Both the position numbers and the translations under genes were made by a program. Positions 31,650 through 41,607 of a stretch of DNA of 64,000 nt are shown here, piece by piece (within the stretch, counting starts at the first letter, position 1; each line of letters starts with the position of its first letter). The DNA is from Hermatobates lingyangjiaoensis (taxonomy: Eukaryota; Arthropoda; Insecta; Hemiptera; Hermatobatidae). The DNA lies in contig JAPFBL010000371.1 in the NCBI GenBank assembly GCA_026182355.1, positions 1 through 64,000 of the forward strand, written 5' to 3'. The notes beneath the pieces were generated by a model. The model had not been told where the DNA came from. It ran no database searches and worked only from the letters and a program-made list of their open reading frames with translations.

Positions 31650-33690
31650 AAAAAAACCAACCAGTGGTAAGGGAAATCTTCATTAGTAGCAGAACTGATA
31701 AATAGGTATGACATGAAATAAGTGAAAGTATTTAATATTGAGCTCCTATCATTGATTGAAACTTGCTTTATCAAGATTGCCTTGTTTGTTATACGGCAAT
31801 ATCTGTTCATTGTAATTGATTTCTCTATTAATTCTAATAAATATTAAACAAGTCTAAAATTTATAAATATAAATAAGTCTAAATAAATAAGTCTAAAATT
31901 TATTAGAATTCAGAGGTCAGCTAGTGATGCACTCTTAGTTTATTGAAGTTTATATAATATTGAAAGTGAAAAATTGAATACAAATATAATTTTGTGAAAT
32001 TTTGAATTGTGATTGGATAAGATTTATTCCTGGTAGTAAAATTTATAAGTGCTATTAAAGGCATCAAAAATGCTAGTTTTTAAGATGGTACTCAGTGAGT
32101 TATAATTTCTAGACTTTTTGTAGATAATAGAAAACCAGGTAACAATAAAATAGAATGACTTTTAAGCAAAAAAAAAAACGTTCCAGTAAAAATTTAGTTC
32201 CTGTAAAATCTTTCAAGTAAAATGAGGTGTCCCGATATGAAAATTATGATTATAAATCGTAAATTATTTGTTATAATTTCATAACTATAAATAAGAAAAA
32301 AGTTGGTTACTTACATTTTGTTTTCAAGTAAGCTGAAGATATGAATCAGTCTCCACTCATTGTTTAGTTTGTGGTTGAAAGATGTCAAATAAATAGAGTA
32401 AAGATTTTTAAATATTACACTGCAGTTTCCAATTAAAATATGAAAATTATTTCAAAAAGATTACTTAGCAACAAATAAAACAAAAATTTACTTTATAAAG
32501 TAGAGCAACTGTGTCTGAAAAAGCTCAAGTTGCATCTTATGGGGTATCGGAAATGATTACTGTAATGATGAAGTCACGTTCTCTTGCCCATTGTCAATAA
32601 GATCGTAAAACTATGTTCGGAGTTGATTCGGAGACACAAGTAAAATTCCACTATCAAATTGAACTGCTCACAGAGACACTTTTTACCACTGATCAGCACT
32701 ATTGTGGAGTATATCATAAAAAACATCAGTATTCATATTTTGTACAACAAATCGATGAGTTAGGAGAAATAAGTAACAAAGTATAACTACTAACTTTTAG
32801 TTGCTTAATTGATGGGCATGTCACGATTATCTACTTACTCTAAGTAAATAGGTTTACCAATATCAAGAGCAAAGGCATTTTCCATATTAATAGCAATGAT
32901 ATGATCCATATTTGTTGTTAATTCACAGATACGCCACAAAAATTTATTTTCTAATGCATACATTGTGGTTGGAAAGTTTGAGAAACACTGATGTATGGAC
33001 TTTCGACAAACAAAAGCATCCTTTATTCTTAAAAAAAAAAAGTTATTCTTGATCGATTGCAAGAGGTTGACATTTTCACAATATTATATTTACTTAATGA
33101 AGTTTTCCATGAAGCCTTCGAAAAGAAGAAAGTAAGATAAACACACAACCAAAAAGCGTATAATAGACATAACTGATTTTGTCAAGAACTTTCGAAATTT
33201 TTAACTAAATTATATCGAAAAATCTAACAAATGATTGTTTGAGTGCATTAAAAATTTTTTTCTTGAAATTTTTTCTCTTATTTCTTATACTTATTTCTCT
33301 TTTTTACTAATAAGATAAAATCAGTGACGTATAATAAATTTTTATTGATACCCAACTCATTTCAGGGAAATTTGAAAATTTAGATATTTAGTTTCTTATA
33401 GACTATACTGGATTTGTGTTGTTGTTTAATAATTGGCCTGCTTTAGTTATTTATTATTAAGAGTTAAATGGTGTTTTTTCATCATTAAACAGATTGTTGG
33501 CCCGAGGATGTGTCGCTGCAATTCTAACGCAAGTATAAAAAGTTATTGCATTTAGTGAGGAATTGACTCAATGATTGTGGTAGAAGTCCTGACAGGATAT
33601 TGTTTAAAAAGCCGATGGTTTTTTTTTGGTTTGTTTAAGGAAACAATAGACAGAGGTATATTGTAATAAAGGAATAAAGTTGATTGGATA
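31650..33690. other. AT-rich stretch without firm gene
   Basis: A short plus-strand piece at about 32,506-32,590 (EKAQVASYGVSEMI) faintly recalls the 'ASY-VS' segment of hAT transposases but is too short to call. The 75-residue minus frame at 32,835-33,062 has no clear family. Confidence 0.3.
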
Positions 33691-33694
33691 TCAG

Positions 33695-33830
33695 TAGAAG
33701 GGGATCAAGTCACAAAAAGGCAGTGAGGGAAGCTGAATGACGTCATGAGCCCGCGGCCATTCACAAACACCCCACACGAGTTATTGCCTCATATATACAC
33801 TGATCCAGAGAGCTGTAGTCCAACTCAAAC
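33695..33830. promoter_or_regulatory. Small GC-rich island with CRE-like site
   Basis: Contains TGACGTCA at 33,738-33,745 next to GAGCCCGCGGCCATTCAC. It is not repeated in the window. Regulatory role is inference from site and composition. Confidence 0.25.
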
Positions 33831-33849
33831 CTATATCAGTCCACAACTT

Positions 33850-33967
33850 ATACACACACGCACGCACACACACACACACACTCGCACACACATAGACATA
33901 CACACACATACACATACACACACACGCATAGACATACTCACACTCAACACACACACACACACACATA

Positions 33968-34034
<67 letters not shown>
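33850..34034. repeat. (CA)n then (TA)n compound microsatellite
   Basis: Imperfect CA repeat (with CG and TA interruptions) from about 33,850 to 34,011, passing directly into (TA)n to 34,034. The 99- and 75-residue frames of HT or CV repeats are low-complexity shadows. Confidence 0.97.
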
Positions 34035-34201
34035 TTATAATTAGGGAGCAGATTTTCTTTCATACAGATTTCGTTAAACACTTTTTGCACCTTTGTTTTA
34101 GTTTCTTTTCTTGTTAACTTTTCTAATTTTCTACTTAGTGTTTTGATGTTTTCTGGGATATGAAATATTAACTGTCCAAAAGTTTTATCTTTAAAACTCA
34201 T
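34031..34201 (-). pseudogene. N-terminal fragment of a PLE ORF
   Basis: The minus-strand frame starts at an ATG at 34,201 and reads SRKLEKLTRKETKTKVQ, then KVFNEICMKENLLPNY, before running into the microsatellite. The 'KLxKL-x-FNxxCxxENLLPxY' pattern fits the N-terminal region of Penelope-like proteins. Just upstream (34,202-34,330) is a sequence reading, in minus sense, GACGTTTCAGTCTTCATGGA / CCATCTGTTAATAAG, consistent with the element's terminal region before the start codon. The rest of the ORF is gone at (TA)n(CA)n. Confidence 0.5.
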
Positions 34202-34330
34202 TTTTCACAATAAACACTTATTAACAATACATACTTATTAACTTATTACATACAATACATACAATTACAGTACATACTTATTAACAGATGGTCCATGAAG
34301 ACTGAAACGTCGATTAATTGTTAATAAGTG
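34202..34330 (-). repeat. Upstream terminal region of the PLE N-terminal fragment
   Basis: Contains repeated ACTTATTAACAATACATAC / TACATACTTATTAACAG strings and, at 34,288-34,316, GGTCCATGAAGACTGAAACGTCG on the plus strand (split here as GGTCCATGAAGA, CTGAAACGTCG). The ACGTCG/GAAAC context recalls the other PLE ends. Confidence 0.4.
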
Positions 34331-34364
34331 TATATATATAGTTAACACATGAAAGAGAAAAAAC

Positions 34365-34467
34365 AAATAAAGATACACACAAAAGACTCACAACGATATT
34401 TCGACAGTCGTCGTCATCGGGTAGAAGTAGTCCCTTTGAGTAGCTGAAGCTAACTGAGAGGTAGGCC

Positions 34468-34470
<3 letters not shown>
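34365..34470 (-). mobile_element. PLE terminus family FB5, single arm
   Basis: Minus strand: CTCAGTTAGCTTCAGCTACT, CAAAGGGACTACTTCTACCC, GATGACGACGACTGTCGAAA, TATCGTTGTGAGTCTTTTGT. It has GATGA, hairpin CGACTGTCG and GAAA. The outer piece is shared with 54,190-54,235. Flanked by (TA)n at 34,470. Confidence 0.75.
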
Positions 34471-34523
<53 letters not shown>

Positions 34524-34594
34524 ATATATATTATATATTATTATATATATATATATATAATATATATAAATATATAATATATATAATATATATA

Positions 34595-34625
<31 letters not shown>

Positions 34626-34628
34626 CTC
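34470..34628. repeat. Long (TA)n-rich tract
   Basis: About 160 bases of TA with occasional TTA/TAA interruptions. The 114-residue IY-repeat frame is an artefact of it. Confidence 0.97.
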
Positions 34629-34794
34629 GTATATATGTAGGGTATTTCGTTTTTTCATTGTGGTTTAAACTTCATGTATATATTGATATAAACATATAAG
34701 CACATCACACACATATTCACATATGTATGTGTGAATGGGTGTAAATATATGTAATATATTAAATTTATCATAGATAAAAAAACAAAAAGAAATA

Positions 34795-34858
34795 AAAACT
34801 CAAACTTAGAGTCTCAAATTTTTGGTTTCAACTGTCATCAGCGGAGATAAGAGAGGAA
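34795..34858. mobile_element. FB2 half element
   Basis: AAACTCAAACTTAGAGTCTC, AAATTTTTGGTTTCAACTGT, CATCAGCGGAGATAAGAGAG is one FB2 arm, ending at TATATATA. No partner arm. Confidence 0.75.
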
Positions 34859-34868
34859 TATATATATA

Positions 34869-35097
34869 AAATGATATCACATAAACACGTGAAATAACAA
34901 TCAATGATCAAACCACAATATGAAAATGGGAAAACAAGACTATGATCTTTCAACGGTAACAAGCGGTCTTCGTCAGAGTCAAAAACCTAACTTAATTAGT
35001 TGAGTTTCAGACTCTGACGAAGACTGCTTGTTATTGTTGGAAGATGTTAGTCTTGTTTTCCCATTTTCATTTTGTGGTTTCATCATTGATTGCTATT
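34869..35097. mobile_element. Fold-back element FB1
   Basis: ATGATATCACATAAACACG outer end, full arms and a short loop (CCTAACTTAATTAGTTGAG). The right arm has CAGACTCTGACGAAGACTGC and TTGTTATTGTTGGAAGATG, so the GAAA core is lost (GGAAG). Both arms carry an extra A in GAAAATGGG. Confidence 0.9.
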
Positions 35098-35118
35098 TAT
35101 ACATATAGTATATATGTA

Positions 35119-35331
35119 TCAATGATCAAACCACAATAAGAAATAGGAAAACAAGACTGAGATCTTTCAACCGTGAAAAGCGGTCTTCGTCAGAGTCAAA
35201 AACCCAATTTGACTTGACGAAGACCGCTTGTTACGGTTGCACCATCTTAGTCTTGTTTTCCCATTTCTTATTAGTGTTTGATCATTGTAATTTCACATTT
35301 CATTGTTATTTCACGTATTTATGTGAAATCT

Positions 35332-35333
<2 letters not shown>
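35119..35333. mobile_element. FB1, opposite orientation
   Basis: The short end CAATGATCAAACCACAATAA is on the left and the long outer end (TTCACGTATTTATGTGAAATC) on the right. The right arm has lost CTCTGA of the core (ACTTGACGAAGACCGC). TTTCACATTTCATTGTTATT repeats part of the outer end. Next to a (TA)n tract. Confidence 0.9.

Positions 35334-35335
<2 letters not shown>

Positions 35336-35381
<46 letters not shown>
35336..35381. repeat. (TA)n microsatellite
   Basis: About 22 TA units directly after the FB1 copy. Confidence 0.97.
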
Positions 35382-35384
<3 letters not shown>

Positions 35385-35389
35385 AAGGT

Positions 35390-35880
35390 AAGCAAAATAA
35401 GATATTAGTTCATTGGTAAAGATAAAAGTTAAGATAGTTGACAAATAACTGAATTATTGTAAAATAATACAAAGGAATTAAGAATCAGCAGAATAAGGAA
35501 CTAATTCAGAAGTGTATAGTCAGTGAATTCCTGGAAGTTGTGTCTGGACTGAATTAACTGTTGGGAATAGCACCGAGGAACATTTTGTTTATCCTTTGTG
35601 CACGTTTTAGTTTTCATAGGATCTGGCAGACTCTATGCGGAAGTTCATGAACTGTCAATAAACTACAATTATGCTTTAATGCTAGAAGCAAATGTCCAAA
35701 TTGATATAAATGCTTTTCTGTGGAGTAATTGTCAGATTTGTTTTATACCATAGCGGCAAATTGTTAGAGACCCATAAATAGTTAGTGAGATCAACGAAAG
35801 TTTTGGCAGGTAGTTGATATTCGAACAGTATTGCTATGAACTATTGATAGATGCCTATAGTTCAATTTTGAACCTTTCTT
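35390..35880. other. Unannotated stretch
   Basis: Lies upstream of the PLE endonuclease relic and may contain further PLE sequence too decayed to read. Confidence 0.3.
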
Positions 35881-35889
35881 CTCCAACTT

Positions 35890-36243
35890 CAGCAACACTT
35901 TTCAAGTCTCTTTTAATACTTCTTGCACAAGCAAGAACTGAGTATAAATTCCACTTGGAATGTGTCCATTACGGTGCATTTTATGTTGGTCTCTTCTCTA
36001 AAATGCTTAGCATCCGCATGAGTGAACATAGAGAAACCGCCAGGCAGTACAGCAACCTGCCTGTCATCCATGCGAATAGTCATGGCATGGGAAAAAGGCC
36101 TTACTTTCAATGACTACTTAAAAATACAAATACTTAAAGAAATAGCCAACGATGAAAAAAGATTATCTTTGAATGCTTCTGAAGAGGCTCAGATTTGGTT
36201 ACTTAATGTTCCCTCCTCACCTTACTTAAGCCTTAAACGTTAG
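35890..36243 (+). pseudogene. Penelope-like GIY-YIG endonuclease relic
   Basis: Frame one reads HLECVHYGAFYVGLFSKML, SIRMSEHRETARQYSNLP, VIHANSHGMG: an aromatic-YVG strand, the conserved R and EH of the helix, and the SN-xIxHANSHG strand of PLE GIY-YIG nucleases. At about 36,090 a frameshift passes to a second frame reading WEKGLTFNDYLKIQILKE and ending in LSLNASEEAQIWLLN, stop at 36,241-36,243. The nuclease would nick the target for reverse transcription in an intact element. The reverse transcriptase domain is absent. Family different from the 18,385 copy by sequence. Confidence 0.8.
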
Positions 36244-36385
36244 ATATTTTTTTAATAGTTTTCTTATTCACCTTTTTGTTATAATTATTATCTTAATTAT
36301 TAAAGTCTTAAAGCCTTAAACGTTAGATATTTTTTTAATAGTTTTCTTATTCACCTTTTTGTTATAATTATTATCTTAATTATTA
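36203..36385. repeat. 75-100-bp tandem duplication at the PLE stop
   Basis: AGCCTTAAACGTTAGATATT, TTTTTAATAGTTTTCTTATTC and TATAATTATTATCTTAATTA occur twice (36,231 and about 36,310). The duplication spans the last PLE codons and start of its 3' untranslated region. Confidence 0.9.
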
Positions 36386-36700
36386 TTTTATATTTATTTT
36401 CAGTTTGAAGACAAAACTATAATTTGTTTTTTATACCTTTATTCTATCCTCTTCTTCTTTCTGTTCTCATTTTTGCCTTTCTTCTCTCTCTTCACTGTCT
36501 ACAATACTGTATTAAAGCTCGATAACGGTTGAATAGTCTCTCGTTAATGCTGGATCAGCCTGCAGTGCTGCGACTGCTTTCGAATCTACCTCTTCTTCTT
36601 CCCTTCTAGTCTCTTCCTGACGACGAACATCTTTTCGAAATGTTGATCCTAGTAAGCGTTTTTGTTCTTCGTGTGTTGTTTTTCCAGTTTATATATATAT
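36386..36700 (+). mobile_element. 3' end of the PLE at 35,890
   Basis: Pyrimidine-rich sequence, then ACCTCTTCTTCTTCCCTTCT, TCTTCCTGACGACGAACATC, TTTTCGAAATGTTGATCC, and the end TTTTTCCAGTTTATATATA. CTGACGA ... CGAAATGTTG follows the layout of the other termini. The CTCTTCTTCTTCCCTTCT stretch recurs reversed at 50,230-50,275. Confidence 0.6.
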
Positions 36701-36704
36701 ATAT

Positions 36705-37012
36705 AGTTCAATGTAGAAAAAAAACCTAAAGAAATCAAAAGTACACACTTACAGTCTCTAATGTTTGGTTTGAACCGTCTTCAGGAGAGATAAGAGAGGG
36801 AAACCAAGCGCACTGGTTCAGAGGTGGTTGGAGACCAACTGGTTCAGAAGGTCTCCAACCGTCTCTGAACCAGTGCGCTTAGTTTCCCTCTCTTATCTCT
36901 CCTGAAGACGGTTCAAACCAAAAATTAGAGACAGAAGTGTGTACTTTTGATTTCTCTAGGTATTTTTTTCTACATTGAACTATATTTGTCCATTTCGGAT
37001 CGTATTTCCAAC
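36705..37012. mobile_element. Fold-back element FB2, best copy
   Basis: Arms of about 130 bp: GTTCAATGTAGAAAAAAAAC, ACAGTCTCTAATGTTTGG, TTTGAACCGTCTTCAGGAGA, GAGGGAAACCAAGCGCACTG and the mirror image. The right side ends TTCTACATTGAACTATATTT, GTCCATTTCGGATCGTATT, giving a longer outer end on the right only. Core (plus) CTGAAGA-CGGTTCAAACC-AAAA-TTAGAGAC: the GAAA is degenerate. Preceded by (TA)n. Confidence 0.9.
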
Positions 37013-37041
37013 GAAAAAGTATATATCTATTATATATATAT

Positions 37042-37228
37042 ACGTGTGCTTTCTAATCGGTATTTGGTCAATTTTTTAGGATAATCAAACTCTCGGTGCC
37101 AAAGTTTCGGTTTTATTTAAAACCTTTTTCATAGGCCTACAACGGTTTTAAATAAAATCGAAACGTTGGCACCGAGAGTTTGATTTTTTATCCTAGAAAA
37201 TTGACCAAATCCCGATTAGAGAACACAC
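37042..37228. mobile_element. Fold-back element FB3
   Basis: Arms of about 85 bp: GTGTGCTTTCTAATCGG, TATTTGGTCAATTTTTTAGG, TCAAACTCTCGGTGCCAAAG, TTTCGGTTTTATTTAAAACC and inverse GGTTTTAAATAAAATCGAAA, CGTTGGCACCGAGAGTTTGA. The loop contains CTTTTTCATAGGCCTAC. CGAAACGTTGGC is shared with 46,073, 47,672 and 54,236. Confidence 0.88.
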
Positions 37229-37237
37229 CTATTTTAT

Positions 37238-37351
<114 letters not shown>

Positions 37352-37354
37352 CGA

Positions 37355-37667
37355 GGTGTCAGAGTCAGTAACGTTTGGCATGCAAAATCATTTTAGGTGA
37401 CATGCATCAACACGGACAAAAAATTACAGAACTAAATTACTTGTCTCTCAGAAAACACCCTAAGATTGATATCACAACAGTAATGTAGTTATTAAACTAA
37501 AAAAAAAGAAAACGGCTAACACATAAACTTAGTGAACTTACATGAATGGGATATTAATAAAATGTCACCTCCACAACAAAAATGTTCCTTATTTCAATCA
37601 CTTATAAATAATTTGATTATTTATAGTTCTTAATCTTTTAACATGTACGAGTATATATATATATATA
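37355..37667. other. Unannotated stretch
   Basis: Short unique segment between microsatellites; nothing recognised. Confidence 0.4.
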
Positions 37668-37984
37668 GAAAATTGTCACAATAACACGTGATATAAATAT
37701 TCAGGTAGCTCACCACAAATTAAAGAAGATAGTCGCTCTAAGGCCTTTCGCTTTCACGTCGTCAAAGAGCAAGTGAATACAAGTTGTAAGCAGGTTATGA
37801 ATTTTGATTTAAAGAAATTTTGTTATCGGGAAAAATACTGTCAATGATGCCAATCTTACTCCTTCTTTAAATCAAAATTCATAACCTGCTTACAACTTGT
37901 ATTCACTTGCTCTCTGACGACGTGAAAGCGAAAGTCATAAAGTCAAATAAAGAACTATCTTCTTTAATTTGTGGTGAGTTACCT
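37668..37984. mobile_element. Fold-back element FB4
   Basis: Arms of about 120-145 bp in inverted order: left GTAGCTCACCACAAATTAAA, GATAGTCGCTCTAAGGCC, TTTCGCTTTCACGTCGTC, GCAAGTGAATACAAGTTGTA, GCAGGTTATGAATTTTGATT; right mirrored. The loop is about 45 bases. Outer end ACAATAACACGTGATATAAA is only on the left. Core reads GCTCT-CTGACGA-CGTGAAAGC-GAAA (right arm) with the partner strand GGCC-TT-AGAGC in the left arm's complement, the same plan as FB1 despite unrelated sequence. In (TA)n at both sides. Confidence 0.88.
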
Positions 37985-38370
37985 ATATATATATATATAT
38001 ATATACTGGTAGCAGATCTTATCCAGGCATATATTGTTAAATAACAGAGAAGTTTAAATAAAATAATTAGTGTTCAAAATCATCAATGAAATAGAAGTTT
38101 TTTGTTGTTGCTCCAAATATAAAAATCAATAAAGCGTTATGATCAATGTTAAATAAATAACTGGATTTTGCATCTCTCAGAGAAACAAACAGGAATGTTT
38201 CCTTTTTTACTTTTTTTTTTAAATAAACATAAAGGATTTGTTTTGGATTGAAAAAAATACATATAAAAAGAAGGAAGAGAAACGTTTAGCAAAGTATTAA
38301 TTTATTGATGACAGGTTCAAATTGAGCTAAAGAGGCTGACGAGAGGAAAAGAGTGAGAGAGTGAGAGTGA
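37985..38370. other. (TA)n and AT-rich stretch
   Basis: TA tract at 37,985-38,006, then AT-rich sequence and GAGAGTGAGAGTGAGAGAG purine repeats at 38,356-38,375. No gene recognised. Confidence 0.5.
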
Positions 38371-38374
38371 GAGA

Positions 38375-38580
38375 GTGATGGAGGGAGGCTTTAAAACTGC
38401 CGGTAATAAATTCATGAACATTACTAATTCAGAGGTGGATAGAGCAGCTCGCTTTGGTCCCCGGGCCATAACTGACAACTCCACAGTTATTAACCGAAAC
38501 GTTTCCCAACAGAAAAGTGCATTGATTTTCTTTTGGCTTCTGTATTTTCCAGCTGAGTTGACTGTCCTTTCACAATAATC
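38375..38580. other. GC-richer non-repetitive island
   Basis: Complex sequence including CTCGCTTTGGTCCCCGGGCC and ACCGAAACGTTTCCCAACAG, unmatched elsewhere here. Overlapping frames on both strands (94 and 67 residues) have no recognised domain. Candidate conserved non-coding element or exon. Confidence 0.3.
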
Positions 38581-38829
38581 CCCCAGCTCAATGCTACACA
38601 AATATAACAGCCAGTATTTACTTTTGATGTATTAAATGAAATGTGATTCACTTTTTAGTCTAACAGAGAGATTATTTAAAAAAAAACATATGAATATTTA
38701 AAATATATTTATTAAAAGTAATTCAAACTGTTCAATATAAATATTAATGTTATATTGGATTCAAATAATCATTTGAAATATAACTCCACCCCATTCTTTC
38801 AAAACTTAAAAGTTTATAAAAATTCTCTA

Positions 38830-39770
38830 AATAACATGATTTTTTTATGTTTATCAGTGTAAACCTCACAGACACAATCCCCTGTGAAGAGTTTTTAAAG
38901 ATTCATGGAATGTTACATCGGCAGTTCTAAAACGTTGAATAATTGTATTTACTATATTAGACATGATTGTTTTAACTATCTTTTATCAGCTGATTTATTC
39001 AACCATTCATTAATTTGATTCTTCAGAAATTTGAAAGGTGCTGTACAAAAAGGCTTCTACACACAGATGGTTTGTTTGGTTTCAAACTTTGACAACTGTT
39101 CAGCTCCCTCATTGCCCTGTATTCCAATGTGTCCAAGTACCCACATGAGAGTTAACTTATTTTTTCTCCTACATTCTGAAGACAGATCAGACATATCCAA
39201 AACCAATTTTTACCTAAATGCTACATATTTCAAAACCTGCAGTGCAAATTAATTGTTTTATAAAATATACGTCCAAAATTTTTTTAACAATTTTTTTCTT
39301 TAATACATTCGATACAAAACATTATTCAATCATCTCTGGAAGTTTTGTGGTTATCTTCCTAAAGCTTTATAGATGTTCTAATTTCGAATATTCAAAATTT
39401 TTCAAATTAAATTAATAATTTTTGAGCCATCGGTATGCTCCTAGAAGAGCTCCTTTCTTGATTCTAATCCAGGAAGCTTCTAATCCAGGTGGTTATTAAT
39501 TATCACTTTGTAGGCCACTGTACAATTTGCTTCGTGAGGCTATTTATCTCCTAACTTCTAGAATCTATTAATATTTCGTTCTATTGCTTTTATCCCCCAT
39601 AGAAGCATTTTAGTTTCAAATTAGTATCAATAGACAAATTAGATGTTTATGTCCTCTTAGATGATAATAATATCCTAAATAGTTAGGTTAAATAACTTTT
39701 TCATGCTTGATATGGGACAGGTGTGTCATTTCTCCTGTCATAATTAGACACGTTTGACTCTTATGTTAAT
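38830..39770 (-). pseudogene. Non-LTR retrotransposon RNase H relic
   Basis: Minus strand, 5' to 3': CLIMTGEMTHLSHI (about 39,748; compare the C-x-ITGAM-xTxP segment after reverse transcriptase), HTDGSK at about 39,430 (catalytic D of RNase H in a TDGSK context), FCIECIKE at about 39,310, KLVLDMSDLSSECRRKNK and LTLMWVLGHIGIQGNEGAEQ at 39,190-39,080 (WVPGHxGIxGNExAD motif; the D is E here), then PFCTAPFKFLKNQINEWL at about 39,020 and a LFTGDCVCEVY stretch near 38,885 (usual LTGHCxLxxH). Several frameshifts and stops separate the pieces. This order is typical of RNase H-bearing LINEs of the I/R1/Jockey type. The reverse transcriptase was not located. Confidence 0.78.
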
Positions 39771-40103
39771 TAAGAATAATATTTGTACCTTTTCTATTTT
39801 TCCTTTAAACACCACACAACAATGCACACGATAACATCAGTTTTATTGGAGCAATACATAGCGAAATATATATTTGTTACTGAGAACTCAATCATACAAT
39901 AAATATTTTTGTAGAAAAAACATTGCTTTTATGGGTTTTTAGCCAATGACTCAATTATTTGGCTTTTCTAGGTTAGTTGCAGAAAGTATTCAATCGAAAA
40001 TGACTTTATGATGTTTGCATAACTGTGTGAGTTGTCATATTATTTTCAATTCTGTTGATGAACAGTTCAGTATTTTTTACTACGAGCATGCTAACTACTA
40101 GAC

Positions 40104-40597
40104 CAGGGGTGCTCATACATTTTCTCCAAGCGAGCTCCTTTTGAAATAAACAAGTCTCAATAATCTACTCGGTATATTTATTTAAAAATATATTGAAGAT
40201 GCTTACAGTTTTTGAAGATGTTTGTAATATGTCATTGTGAAATAACCATCTTTTCCCAATTCATGTGAAAGCAGTACATTTTTTTCTTCTTACCCTAACC
40301 AGTATCTACAGTCCTTGTAATACCCTTTCTTAATTTGAAAAGAAAAAATCAAAATAAAAGAGTAAGAGGCATCTTATTGACTAGCTTATTAACTTTACTG
40401 CACTTAGCGTACTTTGTGGTTGCACAGTGACTTAAGTATAAAAAGAAAATCAGAATTTATTCTGGACTGGGCGTCCTCTATATCAATCAGTGACGGGATT
40501 AATTATAGGCTGATGTTAATTTTTTCAAATCATACTATCTGCCAATAATGCCTTGTCCATCGACTGGTAGATCATGATCGATGATTAAGCACTCCTG
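40104..40597. mobile_element. Non-autonomous hAT element with TSDs
   Basis: Left end CAGGGGTGCTCATACATTTT, right end (reverse complement) CAGGAGTGCTTAATCATCG: 10 of the first 12 bases match. Flanks are TACTAGAC (40,096-40,103) and CACTAGAC (40,598-40,605), an 8-bp duplication with one mismatch, as hAT elements make. Near the right end, GACTGGTAGATCATGATCGA matches the usual inner motif of hAT elements with CAGGGGTGCTCA ends. No transposase is visible in its 494 bp. Confidence 0.85.
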
Positions 40598-40870
40598 CAC
40601 TAGACTGTACCCGATAAAGTGCTTATTAAAATATTTAGGACTTTAATAAACATGCCATATAGATTTTGTCTCTAAGTATGTTTTGGATTTTGATGTCACT
40701 ACACATACCAGCAATAGGAGTCCGTCCCGACCTGTATGACGAATAAATAGCAAAATATTTTCACGTGAGTTAAACACATGTTCTGACTTGTTAAAGATTA
40801 TATTAATTCTAATAATATAATATTAATTAATAATATTATTTAATTCTAAAATAATAATTTTAGCCTTTTA

Positions 40871-41165
40871 ACTAGCAAACGTACCCGTCTTTGACGGAAT
40901 CAAAAATTCTATTATACTTGGTATTCCAAAATATCAATTATAGTATTATACTAATACTACAATTAGAAGTTATAGAATAGTAGAAAATACCATTATTAGT
41001 ACAGTGCTAAAAAAAAGCCTCTGTATACAAAGATTAGATTTTAAGTTAGACATACACAAATCTACAATCAATGTTTCAGCTTTATATGTCTTATGGGGGC
41101 AATATTTTGTGGACAAACCGACAGACAGAAATTATTCTAAGGGTACATGTGGCTACTCTGAAGTA
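40871..41165. repeat. Dispersed repeat, AGCAAACGTACCCGTC type
   Basis: Starts ACTAGCAAACGTACCCGTCT, TTGACGGAATC; ends TTTCAGCTTTATATGTCTTA, GGACAAACCGACAGACAGAA. The start recurs at 41,608 and the end at 42,610-42,960. Similar 'aacgtacccgtc ... gacagacagaaat' retroposon tails are common in invertebrates; class not determined. Confidence 0.6.
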
Positions 41166-41224
41166 TGAAACGTAAAGAAAACTTGAAATGAGTTAGTTCT
41201 AATTAACGTGCTCCCAGTCAAAAG

Positions 41225-41570
41225 CTAGCACGCAAGCCACTGGGCTACTCTGGTTCCATACCTTACTTTATTACCAGTGTTTATATTACGCAAATATTAA
41301 ATTTAAAAAAAATATTTTTGTTGTGTTTATTTATAATACATTTGCACTACTGTCATCGGCGAGCAAGCAAGCTACTGGCAACCCTGGCTAGATCCCATTA
41401 CTTTATTACCATCTTTTATATTATCCACATTTTAAATTCAAAAAAATATTTGTTTGTTACATTTATTTATAATACATTTGCACTACTGTCATCGGCGATC
41501 ACGCAAGCCACTGGGCTACTCTGGTCCCATACCTTACATTATTACCAGTGTATTTATTAAGCAAATATTA
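41225..41570 (-). repeat. Tandem array with SINE heads
   Basis: SINE-head strings (GCAAGCCACTGGGCTACTCTGG at 41,232 and 41,507; GCAAGCTACTGGCAACCCTGG at 41,368) with period about 137-141, separated by TTATTACCAGTGTTTATATT and ATACATTTGCACTACTGTC. Same composite unit as 9,495-9,850. The 80-residue frame is repeat-derived. Confidence 0.75.
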
Positions 41571-41607
41571 AATTAAAAAAAAGTTGACAAATATATATAA
41601 TACATAG

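Noticed and set aside
32506..32590. EKAQVASYGVSEMI as a hAT transposase piece
   Set aside because: Only a dozen residues of weak resemblance, and no continuing match before or after.
32835..33062. 75-residue minus frame as a transposase fragment
   Set aside because: No motif strong enough to assign.
33745..34044. HT-repeat and CV-repeat frames
   Set aside because: Direct translation of (CA)n.
34314..34658. 114-residue IY-repeat frame
   Set aside because: Translation of the (TA)n tract plus an FB5 arm.
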